From: Lasiosphaeris hirsuta | Taxonomy: Eukaryota > Ascomycota > Sordariomycetes > Sordariales > Lasiosphaeriaceae | Assembly: GCA_030549175.1 (NCBI GenBank) | Contig: JAUKUA010000005.1 | Coordinates: 372,001-436,000, forward strand | Direction: 5' to 3' | Length of the DNA: 64,000 bases | In this document: positions 9,828 to 21,230 of the stretch, one piece after another | Layout of the letters: every line of letters starts with the position of its first letter | Numbering within the stretch: the stretch's first letter is position 1 | Translations under genes and position numbers: made by a program | The notes under the pieces: model-generated | What the model was told of the DNA's origin: nothing | What the model saw: the letters and a program-made list of their open reading frames with translations, nothing else | Database searches by the model: none

Positions 9828-11288
9828 TCCATAGTTGTGGTCAGGGTCAGACTGTCGCTTCGAATCAAATTTCTTCCTATCTTCACCGCTTGCGCAGCTA
9901 TCTATCGAACTGCTTGTGACGGCTCTAAGATACTGGTGTGGTCTTTGAACTATGGCGATTAGAGCAAGCGGCGGGGGGGGGCTCATAGCCAACCATTGAA
10001 ACGAGGCAACCAAACAGGGTCGCCGGTGGGGACCAACAACTGGTTCGCGGTAGTTTTTGAGGAGCAAGCGCCCTTGAGTAAAAAGGCCGAAAGGGCTAAG
10101 TACCCGGCAGGCTAGGGAGATCCGGAAGGTGGTCTCGTAAGAAGGTAGTACCTAACGAAAACTATATTAAGAGTGGTAAGAGACGGTTAAACCCGCGAAC
10201 TATACCTAGTAAAGGGTTAAGTTTAAGAGGAAGCTACTCTAGGAGCTTAAGCTACTAAGAAGGTAACTCGCCGTACTCTTAGCGGAGAAAACCAGGTACG
10301 GGAACTACCACTCTTACCACGAGAAGTTCGGCTATAAGCCGGATACCTAGAAGCCCTACGCCTACGGGATCCGTAAAGAACCCGGCTATGTATTTAAGTC
10401 CCCCCTTAACTCGGGGGCATTACTAACCTTCCCTAGGGGAGGCTCGTCGCTATAACTCCTACGTCGTAACAAACTAGCGCTGGTCTTCTCAGACCTTCCG
10501 TCCAGTCAAGCGTTATAAGATAGGTTGTTCTGCTGATTATATTAACTTTAGTGCGATGGAAGAATGGTAATTAGAATCTTGAATGAGGACGAGGTACCAT
10601 TTTATTCTTTTCATCAGATTTTTATTGACCACTCACAGTGTGAGCTAAGCATCTCTTGGGCTTACCACCACGTAGCACCCGCACTTCTCAGTCGGCACCA
10701 TGCACCCGAGAGCCCTGCCTATCAAAGTGAGAAAAACTCCACGACTTACTCGTATTGAATTATTAATCTGCAGTTGAATCGAGGCGTGGTGAGATGAACC
10801 TCCCGGGCAGAAAACAGAAAAGGGGCAATACAAGACCCGGTCATTACGGCTTAGGGCGCAGGCATAGCAAACGTTGCGCAGGCGGCCCGCTTGCGCCCCC
10901 ATCTTCTTTGTGGCACACGCCGAACCAACAACGGCACAACTGATGTGATGACCGCGGGCTGTCGTTTGGGTCGGCACGGCCCGAGGAGGGGTCTGACGCG
11001 CTGGATGCCCATTGGGCGAGGAAAGGAATGACATACAAATAATTACTTTTCCACACAGCAGGTATCACACTTAAATGCAGTCATAAGATGTAACGGGCTT
11101 TTCCTAGCCCTCTCAACTCAGTGCCTGCACCAGGTGTGTAACAATCTTTGTAAACCATAACTTAAAATATAAATTAATCTTCAATTAATATCGTCTATTT
11201 TAGTGTCGTTGTCGTTTTAAGTACGTATGATTAAGGTGAAAAAAAGGGGTAGCCTCAATAAAAGTCAGAGGAAAGATGTTTTACTGTA
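9828..11288. other. Gene-free block with RIP-like DNA
   Basis: About 10071-10560 is rich in TpA and in TAG/TAA in all frames, poor in CpA/TpG, yet keeps many CpG, the signature of RIP. No parent element could be recognised by translation. The flanks (9828-10070, 10560-11288) hold nothing I can identify. Confidence 0.5.
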
Positions 11289-11336
11289 TAGCTCGGACCA
11301 CCTCCACATGGACATGTAATCTTTTACCACACTTGG
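11289..11336 (+). repeat. Dispersed repeat copy B
   Basis: Second copy of the block described at 1688-1735, followed by a TACCAG/CTGGTG hairpin. It lies about 290 bp before the HET gene start. Confidence 0.5.
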
Positions 11337-11623
11337 ATGTACCAGTTCATACTGGTGTGTGATCACAACCGGCCCAATCAACGGCCACCTTACCGTCGCT
11401 CTTCCACCACAACCCACCATCATATTAGCGGTCATAGCCCTATTCGTCAGTCCACGTGGAGTCGGAGGGCTGCGCCAGTGCTGCGCCGCAGCCATTTGTA
11501 GCAACAGCGTTACTTCGGGACCAGCTCCGTGCTCGCACAATAAATCGCGACACGATCCACAATTACCATCGAAGTAATTCGGGGACAATTTCCAACGCCA
11601 CAACACCCATCTCCAACAACGGC

Positions 11624-13435
11624 ATGCGGCTCCTCAAAACAGACACGCTCGAACTAGTCGAATTCGTCGGCCGCGTGAAGCCATACACAATCCTGTCACA
11701 CACGTGGGGCGACGATGAGGTGACATACCAGGACCTGACCTCGTCGCGAGCAGCGGCCAAGAAGAAGGCCGGGTACGCCAAGATCGCAGGCTGCTGCGCG
11801 CGGGCGCTCGACGATGGCTACGAGTATGTCTGGGTCGACACGTGCTGCATCGACAAGACGAGCAGCGCCGAGCTGTCTGAAGCCATCAACTCCATGTACC
11901 GCTGGTACCAGGAAGCCCATATCTGCTACGCCTACATGTCTGATGTCTCGCTCGACGTGAGACTGGTCAAGCCGGCGAGCGAGCAGCCTCCTACGAAGCC
12001 TGCCTTCCGCACTATTCCCTCGTTGTTAAGAGAATATGATTCGTTGCCGAGGACGTTTGAGAATTCCAGGTGGTTTACTCGGGGATGGACTCTCCAGGAG
12101 CTCATTGCACCACCCACGGTAGAGTTCTACGACCAGGAGTGGCGCGAGATTGGGACCAAGTTCTCTCTCCGAAAGGTGATAAGAAAGGTCACAGGCATCG
12201 ACATGGGGGTGCTCGAAGGTGCCGACCCAGCGACCTGCCATGTCGCCGAGCGCATGTCGTGGGCCGCCAACCGACAGACCACGCGGGTCGAGGATGCGGC
12301 GTACTGCCTGCTGGGCATCTTCAAAGTCCACATGCCGCTGATCTACGGCGAGGGCTCCCGGGCTTTCTTCCGCCTCCAGGAAGAAATCATGAAGACCACC
12401 GAAGACTACACCATGCTCGCCTGGGGCCTGTCCAAGTACCTCAGCAGCAAGCACTACTGGAAAGGCGTGCCGGGAACCTCGATATCAGAACCGCGCCGGC
12501 CCCTGGCCGACAGCCCCAACGACTTTGAACTGCACTCGCGCGCCAAATGGACCTACTCCCACCTCCTCCCCGAGATGTACTCCCGCCCCTCCAAAACCAC
12601 CGACCCCGACGACACCCCCCCGCTCATGACCTCCCGAGGACTCCGCGTAACCCTCCTCCTCCGCACAGCACCCCAGTCAGGCGACGTACACGCCTACATC
12701 AACGCCACAACCAACAACCCCACCACGCCCGGTCCGCCCTCCCCAGTCTGCCTAATCCTCCGCCCGCACTCCACACCCAACATCTACACGGGCTCCGACG
12801 ACCCCAACAACGCCTTCATCCTCCTCCCCTCGGCCACCGACCTCGCCCACTTCACCCGCCGCACCATCTACCTCACCGCCGCGACCGCCGACTCCCCACT
12901 GCAGCACAACCACCGCGCCGCGAGCCTCGCCAACAACCTCTACCTGCTGGAGCGGCCGCGGGCGCCGCGCGTGGGCGAGGCCGCCGTCGCCGCGCGCCCG
13001 TGGAAGGTCACCAGCTGCTTCTCGCACGCCATCGGCGCGGGAAAAGGCCACGCGCACTTTGAAGTGCCGCGGCGGTTCGTGCCGGGCGGATTGTACACCC
13101 CTTTCGACGTGCCGCCGGATACGGCGAGGGTGTTTGCTTTTGAGCGCGGGCCGGCTGAGGGGTTTGGGGTTGTCATTGGGAGTGGGTGGGTTGATGTTGT
13201 GGATTTGAGGAGTCCGGAATTTAGGGCAAGGTGGGGGATGTTGGTGAGGGATGGGGTGTGGGATGAGGCGGCGGCGTTGAAGTTTTTGTGCCATGTCTCG
13301 CAGGACTGTGGGGAGGAGGTTGATCGGGTTGAGTGTAGGGCCGGGGGGGTGAGTGTGGTGGTGGGGCTGAAGAAAGTTAGGAAGGGGGATGTTAATTGTG
13401 AGAGTGCGATCAAGATTGTGTGGTCTGTGGCGTGA
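11624..13435 (+). CDS. HET-domain (heterokaryon incompatibility) protein, intact
   Basis: Single exon, 603 residues. The start MRLLKTDTLELVEF is the usual opening of the large fungal HET/NWD-type family, so the internal ATG at 11624 is preferred to one 168 nt upstream. HET blocks in order: YTILSHTWGDDEVTYQDL (about 20-37), YVWVDTCCIDK (about 70), the SMYRWYQEA segment, RGWTLQELIAPP (about 150) and the CLLGIF...MPLIYGEG end (about 230-245). The remaining ~340 residues have no recognised domain. HET domains act cytosolically to trigger regulated cell death on allorecognition in ascomycetes; for this copy the role is inferred from family. No NACHT or repeats follow, so it would be an effector-type HET without its own sensor. 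Two disrupted HET genes occur elsewhere in the window. Confidence 0.9.
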   Translation: MRLLKTDTLELVEFVGRVKPYTILSHTWGDDEVTYQDLTSSRAAAKKKAGYAKIAGCCARALDDGYEYVWVDTCCIDKTSSAELSEAINSMYRWYQEAHICYAYMSDVSLDVRLVKPASEQPPTKPAFRTIPSLLREYDSLPRTFENSRWFTRGWTLQELIAPPTVEFYDQEWREIGTKFSLRKVIRKVTGIDMGVLEGADPATCHVAERMSWAANRQTTRVEDAAYCLLGIFKVHMPLIYGEGSRAFFRLQEEIMKTTEDYTMLAWGLSKYLSSKHYWKGVPGTSISEPRRPLADSPNDFELHSRAKWTYSHLLPEMYSRPSKTTDPDDTPPLMTSRGLRVTLLLRTAPQSGDVHAYINATTNNPTTPGPPSPVCLILRPHSTPNIYTGSDDPNNAFILLPSATDLAHFTRRTIYLTAATADSPLQHNHRAASLANNLYLLERPRAPRVGEAAVAARPWKVTSCFSHAIGAGKGHAHFEVPRRFVPGGLYTPFDVPPDTARVFAFERGPAEGFGVVIGSGWVDVVDLRSPEFRARWGMLVRDGVWDEAAALKFLCHVSQDCGEEVDRVECRAGGVSVVVGLKKVRKGDVNCESAIKIVWSVA

Positions 13436-15545
13436 TGTGAGTTGTTGCGGCTCATGAAGTGATGTACATTTGGAGACAGCCGATACCGACAGATAGTCTT
13501 GACACATTTTCAGCTCTTCCTCCCCCGTACCTTCCCCAAACGAAGAGCCTCATCGGGGGCTAGAAGGAGCTAAGCCGGTTTCGTATCAGCCTCCAATATG
13601 TTTCATTGGATCATTATACGATTCGGACTTCAAGACTGCCGGAGAATTCAGGCTCCTCCAAGAGCGACCGCTTCAGGTAACATGAGATGCGCCGAGATCA
13701 ACAGCTGTGGTTCGCTTTTAACAGTCCGACCCCAGTTTTCTGGCTGCCGTCTCGACAATAACAGCAGTTGTTGGTTTCGTCGTCCAGTCCGTCGGCCTTC
13801 GCGCGCTTCACTGGTCGGCAACCATCATTCAGCTTGGGATCACCTTGTTCATGAAGTACCAAATGCCTCCAACCCGTATCCAATATCGGCCCTAGGAGAT
13901 AAGCTAATCTGACTCAAACCAGTATCCCTGTCGACAAGAGCGAAAACCCCATTCTTGATATTACTAAAGAGGTCGATGCCGACTTTAGCCCAGCTAGGAA
14001 CGGATCAGACTGGGGTGTCCTCAACTACTATCGCCTTCAACCAGAAATTGACTATATCCATAACAGATGCGATGGACCGGACCCGACCAAGCAACTGATT
14101 GTTAGCGTACCGGTCTGCCGGTATTGCGTCGCTTGGTGGATGCGACGTTTCTGACTTTATGTCCCGGTGCAACTCCTTGAATCAAGATCCAATGACAGGT
14201 TCGCGATATCGCAGACGGGCGCTATCCGTGCAGAGGCGCTGGCTGCGCATACACATCTCCTTCAGGGGTGTTCGGGAGGGACAGACGCACTGTGCGAATT
14301 GACTCGTGGGAGTTGCAACGGACACGCCGAGGGGAGCGAGCAAACAGAGCTGCCTACAATCGGGCCATTTGCCAGCGGGTGCATCTCTGTGCATCTCTTG
14401 GCGCAAGATAAGACGGGATGGGTTGCCTGTGACCAGTCCCCTTTCGGGATTTTGCAGACGGGTGCGGCCAATGGGCATTTGCATCGTCTCACCGACGTCG
14501 ATTCGGGCCTGGAGCTGCCGTGGAGCTGTGATCACTTGCGTGTGCCGCGATGCGCCCCCAACTGCTAGGCCCGAGCCGAGGCCGCTAGGACGGCTTCTGC
14601 GACTTCCTTTTTTTACTTTTCTCGTCGCTGCTCCGCAAAAGAATTGTTAGGAATCGAATGAGAAGGAAAGAGCCACGTGGGGAGGGATGAGCTCGCGTGA
14701 TCAAACCGAGTCCGGCTGAGACTTTTACGAGGATTTCATCGTGGGGTAAGCACGCGACAAGACCGATAAGACGGCCCAGCCGATAAGGCGGCGCACGGGC
14801 TTATCCTGCAGGATCAACTGCCAAATATTGGAAACCGCTGCCAGCGAAAATTCACAGGCCTCAGCGCCTGCCCGCCGGATGCTTGGCATGCGACGCTGCG
14901 ATTCCTAGGGTTGGCCGCTATCACTGCTAGCCGCGTTGGGTAACATTTCCCACGGCATTTTTCCTCGTCTTCCCATGCCCTATCCATGCCTTTCCCTTGG
15001 TTGTGTGGGGTTTTGCGGTTTGACAAGTGGACTGGTTGCTTGCGAAATTGGCAGGACCCCTCAGCCAGTTTATCGACTTCGCGTCGTATACGGATACAGG
15101 AAGGCACGGCGCACGGCAAACTGTCAGGATTTGGTGGGATGAATCAGGGCAGCTACGTCCAAACCAAAACAGGCAAACAAGTCACAGCGCCAGCGAAGCC
15201 GGTACGTAATCTTAAATCGCACCCCCAAGCCTGCCCTGGGCCTAACCAGGTCCCGCAAGGGTGCCCCATATTTGTTTATCCTCAAGGGTCGTCTGAGGGT
15301 GCTTTCCTCTCAAGTACACCCCTTGGCCGGGGGAATCCCGCGAGATAAAAAGTCTTTTTTTTACTTTTTTACTCGCAAACCCACCCCTCCGTCTGAACTG
15401 CTGCCAGTGTTTTTTTTTTTTTTTTTTTTTCGGGTGCTGTTGCTAGGCCCATACGTCATCGGCTGCCAACGACTCGACATCGCGTGCTGGTAGTCCCTCC
15501 CGTCTTGGCCTGCATTTCTCGGGTTCTCGATACCCAAACATCACC
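13436..15545. other. Intergenic with a decayed gene fragment
   Basis: Apart from the remnant at 13735-14155 no gene is evident. 14160-14640 has open frames without recognisable content. 15350-15431 has two T runs upstream of the permease. 14640-15350 shows nothing I can identify. Confidence 0.4.
13735..14155 (+). pseudogene. Remnant of a fungal multi-pass membrane protein
   Basis: Translation around 13740-13870 reads AVVGFVVQSVGLRALHWS then ATIIQLGITLFM before a stop. I recall this as a conserved membrane segment (VGLRxLHWSxxIxQLGxTLIM) of large uncharacterised fungal membrane proteins. After a stop and a possible acceptor (13920), an open frame continues from about 13923 to 14155 with polar sequence. 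No start or full-length frame exists, so I call it a decayed fragment. The family link is from memory and weak. Confidence 0.35.
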
Positions 15546-17298
15546 ATGAGCGCCGAACCGGCAAAGACTGCCGACCGGCACGAGTCCCTCTCGGTGGTGC
15601 GCACACCCTCGCATGAGGGCGAAGCGCCTAACGATGGCGAGTCCGCCGACGACATGCTCGAGGCCATGGGCTACAAGTCGGAACTAGTGCGCACGCGATC
15701 GACCTGGCACGTCGCCTTCATGTCGTTCGTGCTCGCCTCGATCCCTTACGGTCTGGCCACCACGCTGTACTACCCCTTGCAGGGCGGTGGTCCGGCCGTT
15801 GTCATCTGGGGCTGGGTCCTCGTCAGTCTGATCATCCTCTGCGTCGCTTCATCCCTGGGCGAGATCACGTCCGTCTACCCCACTGCGGGGGGTGTCTACT
15901 ACCAGACCTTCATGTTGGCGCCCCTCAGTGTGCGTCGTCTATCGGCCTATCTGTGTGGCTGGGCCTATGTCGTCGGCAACATCACCATCACTCTGGCCGT
16001 GCAGTTTGGCACCACCCTCTTCTTCGTCGCCTGCATCAATGTCTTTGAGTCGGAGCCCGGCGTCGGCGTCTGGCAAGCAGAGGTCTACCAGATCTTCCTG
16101 GTTTTTGTGGCCATCACCGTCCTCTGCAACATCATTTCCATCTTCGGCAACAAGTATCTTCACCATTTGGATGTACGTTGTTCCCCTCTCTTGCAAATTT
16201 TTTTTTTTTTTTTTTTTTTTTTTCTTTTTCAAACTAACCTCACAGACCTTTGCCATCTTCTGGACTTTTGCCGGCCTCCTCGCCATCATGATCACCATCC
16301 TGGCCGTCGCCAAGAACGGCCGCCGCGACGCCAAGTTTGCCTTTGGCGAGTTCGAGCCGACATCGGGCTGGCCCGCCGGCTGGTCCTTCATGGTCGGTCT
16401 ACTGCACGCCGGCTACGCCACGTCCTCGACGGGCATGATCATCAGCATGGCCGAGGAGGTCGAGCACCCCTCCACCCAGGTCCCGAAAGCCATGGTCATC
16501 ACCATCATCATCAACACCCTCGGCGGCCTCCTCTTCCTCGTCCCGCTGATGTTCGTCCTCCCGGATGTGGCCGAGCTCGTCGCATTGCCATCGGGCCAGC
16601 CGGTCCCCACCATCATCAAGTCCGCCGTTGGCTCTTCGGGCGCTGCCATCGCCCTCCTCTTGCCGCTGATGGTCCTCGCCATCCTGTGCGGCACCGCCTG
16701 CACCACCGCCGCCTCCCGCTGCACCTGGGCCTTTGCTCGTGACGGTGCCATTCCCGGGTCCAAGTGGTGGGGCAAGGTGCACCCGACGCTCGACTTGCCG
16801 CTCAACGCTATGATGCTCTCGCTTGCCGTGCAGCTAGTCTTGGGCGTGATTTACTTTGGTTCGACGACGGCGTTTAACGCCTTCTCCGGCGTGGGTGTCA
16901 TTTGTCTGACGCTGTCGTACGCCGCGCCCATTGCCGCATCCCTATTTGAGGGCCGGCACCAGGTCAGGACGGGCAAGTTTTATCTAGGCCAGTTTGGATG
17001 GTTTGCCAACTTTGTGGCTATTGGTGAGTTTTTCCAAACTTTTCACGTTTGTGAGGGGTGCTAATCTGGAATAGGCTGGTCAATGCTGGCGCTGCCTCTG
17101 TTCTGCATGCCCGCATACATTCCCGTGACGGCTGCAACCGTCAACTTTGCCCCCGTCGTCTTTGTTGCCTTCTTGTCGATCGCCGCGGCGTGGTATTATG
17201 TCTGGGGTCGCAAGAACTACCGTGGTCCGCCGACGAGCACGCTTGGTATGGCTCCTGTGCCAGCGGCCGACGAGGCGGTGGCCGTGAAGAAGGATTGA
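15546..17298 (+). CDS. Amino acid/GABA/choline-type permease (APC superfamily)
   Basis: Exons 15546-16172, 16246-17023 and 17075-17298 give 542 residues. After a polar N-terminus, TM1 begins near residue 60 with SIPYGLATTLYYPLQGGGP, and SLGEITSVYPTAGG follows; these are the substrate-binding helix signatures of the ACT family (TC 2.A.3.4; Uga4, Hnm1 and relatives). About 12 hydrophobic segments can be traced. The cytosolic EVEHPSTQVPKAM loop is typical. It should import an amino acid, GABA or choline by proton symport at the plasma membrane; the substrate cannot be read from sequence. Intron 1 holds a run of about 25 T just before its acceptor. A T22 run lies about 115 nt upstream of the ATG. 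Confidence 0.88.
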
Positions 17299-18780
17299 GG
17301 AGGGTTGGAGAGGCCTTATCAACTAGGGGTTGACATTGTGTCAGCAGCCGGTCCGCCGAATGTTTTCCAGCATCGTTTATATACCAATTTTAGGAGGATA
17401 CCCGGGTTATTGCGTGTCACGGTAGTATTGATAGATGTGGCATGGAGTGCTGCACGAGATAGGTTCAATGGTAGTACCTGGGGGCTAACTACTATACTGG
17501 TACTATCACCAACCGTCATTTTCACTGCTTCGGTTTTGCGTGTCCGCATGTCTCAGCCCCTACCTATACAGTCACACCCGACATTTTTGTCTGGCCGAGT
17601 CCGTATTAGTCGTAGATCCTGAGCAAGGGGTGAGCCGCACTAAGGGCTGCCTGAGCCCGAGGTGAATCCAAGGAACCTGCCCCGGCTATAGTTGCCGGTG
17701 ACCATAAATGGGTCACTGTGGTTACAAGGACGGTCCTGGGCCCGGTTTTGGGACCGGCTCACTGCACATAACGGTCAGCTTCCTTCGCCACGTAAATCCC
17801 TTTTTTTTCTTTCTATCCGAGAAATCACCGTCGGCGGGTCAATCGAAACTTGGGAGTTTATGCTCTCTGTCAAATAGTTTGGTACAGACACCCACGCTAC
17901 AAAGTCAAACGTGCCGGTAAAGTCTTATCACGAGGAAGAGAGTAGGAAGAGCCGTATTAAGCGGTTTAAACTTTGTGAGCTAACAAAGAAAATGGCTGTG
18001 ATAATAGAGGGTAGATTGACCCTCGGGAGGTGCAACGCCCGTCTGCCGTTGTTCGAGCACCAGAAATGAAATTAGTCAACGAATATATCTTAAAGCCCCT
18101 TGAACCTTAATGCCGGCATATTAATACACCCTGTTGACCTTAGGTGAACCCAGCAGTGTGACACTATATCAAGCTACCTCCCTCGCCATACTAGGGCTTT
18201 AGGTTGCGAAGATCATCTCCCTCACCTCTGTATGAAAGCTCTGAATTAGACCGATGCCATTGTCTTATGGTTGTCCGAAAAGGTTCGGTGGCACCGGGCG
18301 GCGCCGGTTGCCATTTTGCCAGACATCGTAAAGCTCCTCGGCCTCTAAGGGCTCAGGTTCGGGGGTCTTTTTGTTCGTAAGCTGTCGATATTACTCGATC
18401 CTAGACGGGTCGAGAGGGTCCATTCAACTGAGGGGCGGCTCGTGCCGATGCTATTGAGCCACGGTCCGTAGCCACAATGAACCACAGTAACCGGAACGCT
18501 TTCTAGGAGGGGTAAAGTACGGGCGAAGGCGCAAAACGAAGGGGCAAAATACAAAGGGGGTAGAATACAAAGGAACAAATGTATTGAAGCGCGAATAGGT
18601 TTTTTTAGAAGCCACTTGAGAAATCGCAGCAAAACTGACTTTTTTTCTTCTTGGGATTTTCTAAACATGAGCACGATGTTACAGCATCTCAAATTCAAAT
18701 CTCTTCAGCACCATGCTCCATGATTCTGGCTCCAAGACTATGGTGTGCAACCGTGAATCGGGGGTGCCCGTTTGGAGTTC
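17299..18780. other. Gene-free flank of the inverted-repeat element
   Basis: No coding sequence is recognisable. 17930-18480 is moderately TpA-rich with scattered stops, consistent with old, partly RIP-mutated repeat DNA. Confidence 0.4.
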
Positions 18781-18960
18781 TTGGAAGAGTGAAGGGTGGC
18801 CTCCAGTGAATGGCCTTCCAGAAGGTGTAGCCGCCTCTGATAAGTAGATAGCCTAGCGTGGTTCTGGTGTGGCCACCCTTAAAAGGGGGCCAGAGATTTC
18901 TCTGGGCCAGAACCACCACCACCACAGAATATTATCACCTTCGTTGTGTTGCCCTCTAAC
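18781..18960 (+). repeat. 180-bp inverted repeat, left arm
   Basis: Starts TTGGAAGAGTGAA and ends TTGCCCTCTAAC. It matches 21231-21410 in inverse orientation without indels. Confidence 0.85.
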
Positions 18961-19188
18961 AGTTCTTGAGCTGTGAAGTGACTTTGGCAGGTGTTTGGTG
19001 GCCCGAGCTCTGGGTACTTCTCGAGGGTGGTTGAGGGTGCCGAAAAGAGCGGGTCGGGGCTAGCCAGAACTGACACCCAGGACGGCAAAACATGAATTCA
19101 AAATGTAATAACAGGAGCGGGCGCCCTGGTCATGTCATAGCAGAATTGCGGAGGCGTAACACTGCATCAACACCACCACCATTACAAG

Positions 19189-20075
19189 ATGGCTGTTGGC
19201 GATCATCACCATCCTACACCTAAAAAATCGCAGATTATTGGTACAGTTTTTTTTCTGGATAGTCATAAGGTACCATCACTACCTCCTATCTTTAAAACTG
19301 AAATTTTCCGCCATTTTGGGGTTGGTGAGCGCCGTGGCTGGCAAATCCTTCACGATGGTCGCGAACGAAGGCATCTCGAGGTTGAAACACGAGGACGGAA
19401 GAAGCTCCTTTCGCCAGCCGATTTACTAGCAATGGAGAGTGTTCTCTGGCGATTCGGTTTCCAAGGCCGATCTCTCAGTTGGTAAGATCTTGCCTTAGAA
19501 GCAGGTATCTCCCCAGGGATTACCGGCGTTCTTTCTTCCCGTACAATTGAATGAGCGATGGGGACTTTAAACTACGGAAAATGTATCGCCATCAAACGCA
19601 AAAAGGCGGGATCAAGACGCTAAACTCGCCCTCCAATTTCCCTCTCGCCCGGAAAATTGGCATGATATCCGTTAGTCAGATGAGCTTACAGATTTATCGT
19701 GATAAGGTTCTAGAAAAGGTTGTTAGTCCTTGGATTTCGCGTGGATATATTTTTGTGCTGGAAGAAGATGGGGATTCGGGGCATGGAGGCGGAAATTTTA
19801 AGCGAAAGAATATCGTGAAGGAGTGAAAGGAAACCCATGGATTGAAGAAATACTTCAATACTCCCGGTTCTCCTGATTTATCGCCGATTGAGAATTGTTA
19901 GAGGGCTGTAAAGCAGTATATCCGTGCAAATCGTCGAATTAGATCTCATATCAAAGAGTTGGTATTAGAAGGATGGAGGCGAATCAGTCAGGTGAAGATC
20001 AATGGGTATGTAGATTCTATAGTGAGGAGGATACAAGATGTGTTAGTGAGGGAGGGTCAAATGACTGGGTGGTAG
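19189..20075 (+). pseudogene. Tc1/mariner-family transposase, inactivated
   Basis: The coding trace starts with MAVGDHHHPTPKKSQI and a helix-turn-helix-like segment (EIFRHFGVGERRGWQIL), then GRKKLLSPADLLAMES. It breaks at stops (about 19482, 19552 and others) and a frame change, then resumes with the DDE-domain end: LEEDGDSGHGGG (about 19760), GSPDLSPIENC (about 19873), KQYIRANRRIRSHIKELVLEGW and VREGQMTGW to the stop near 20075. DGxxGHGG and SPDLSPIEN are the second and third acidic-residue blocks of fungal Tc1/mariner transposases. Several stops are TAG/TGA at expected Trp or Gln positions, consistent with RIP. The middle part with the first catalytic Asp is missing, so an internal deletion is also likely. 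Confidence 0.75.
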
Positions 20076-20365
20076 TACTTAGTAGATGTCTATATTTGTA
20101 TAGAAGATGGCCCTGTGAGCAGGTAGTTATTAAGTAATGAGTGCCTTTTATCTTGTCAACCGCTTGCCTAGGTAGCCTCGACGAGATAAAGACCCTGGTC
20201 CACCGTTGATGGCGTGGACCAACCGTGGTATCATGGGTTGCAATTCGCCTCCGTTTGCTGCCCTCCTCATGATAGTGAACTAGTCAGTCTAATATCTATT
20301 CCCTAGAGCCCTAATCATCAATGTTCCAAGGCGGGAGCCTTCCCAAGCTTCCTGCTACTTGAAAC

Positions 20366-20880
20366 GTGGTTTACACGAGTAGGTAGTACTATGTATCTTA
20401 GCGGAGTTCTAGAAATTAAAATGGCAATTCTTCGCGAGGGAATAGTTTTGGGATATTGGAGTCCCAAAACTAGGACCACCTAGCTCCCCCCCCCTTCTCT
20501 TGATGGTGTTAGTAGTTAGTCCATGTAGTTGAGAAGAGGGGGAAAGGGGGATATACTCTAACCATCATAATAAATCTCGAGGGAGTGGCTTCTCGCTTAC
20601 GCGGCTGTCACGATCGACGCCTTAGGAATAGCGTTGGGAGAATAAGGAAGGGTGAAGGTTTGTTGTTTTACCCTAAAGTTGCCTCACCAACCCCCGGTCA
20701 CTTACACCGCCTCTAGCCACCTTTGTTCAGGCGCTGCTCAGGCGTTGCTCAGGAAATCATCAGAGAAGCCGCTAAAATGGTTTAGACGAGTAGGTAGTAC
20801 TCCGCAGCTCAAATGGCAAATTTTTCGCGAGGAAACAGTCTTGTGCCACCTGGGCCCCAAAACTAGGATCACACCCTTTT
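20366..20880 (+). repeat. Two diverged direct repeats of ~110 bp
   Basis: Copies near 20366-20490 and 20776-20880 share ACGAGTAGGTAGTACT, then AAATGGCAA, TTCGCGAGG, and CCCAAAACTAGGA. The first copy contains a 9-bp hairpin, GTTTTGGGA/TCCCAAAAC (20445-20470). They lie inside the 2.6-kb element, downstream of the dead transposase. Confidence 0.55.
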
Positions 20881-21230
20881 CCCTCCTCTTCACTTCCCCC
20901 CGGAGTCACATAAAACCCAGCTTTACGTCCCCTATTAGGTCTCTATTCTCGTCGTATAATTTACGAAAGTTGGTAAATCTCACCATTGCACACCCTCGAG
21001 CTGCGACACTCCCCACGCGGATTTGTTGCTTGGTACGCTTCTGAGGCCTATAAGCTCTGGAAGCCTCTGTAGTACAGAGGGTTTCAGAGTACTGAGCGGA
21101 AGAAATGAAAGGCACAGTAGCCGGAGTCCACTGCTCGGATACAACAGCAGAACTGTGATGAAGGTGCTGAGGGAGGAAATAAGTGAATTGCTTGCTTGAC
21201 TTGTTTTAATGTAGATACATGTTGGAGGGC

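Noticed and set aside
7927..13435. Secondary-metabolite cluster around the P450
   Set aside because: No PKS, NRPS, terpene synthase or pathway regulator is present nearby; a HET gene and GTPases flank it.
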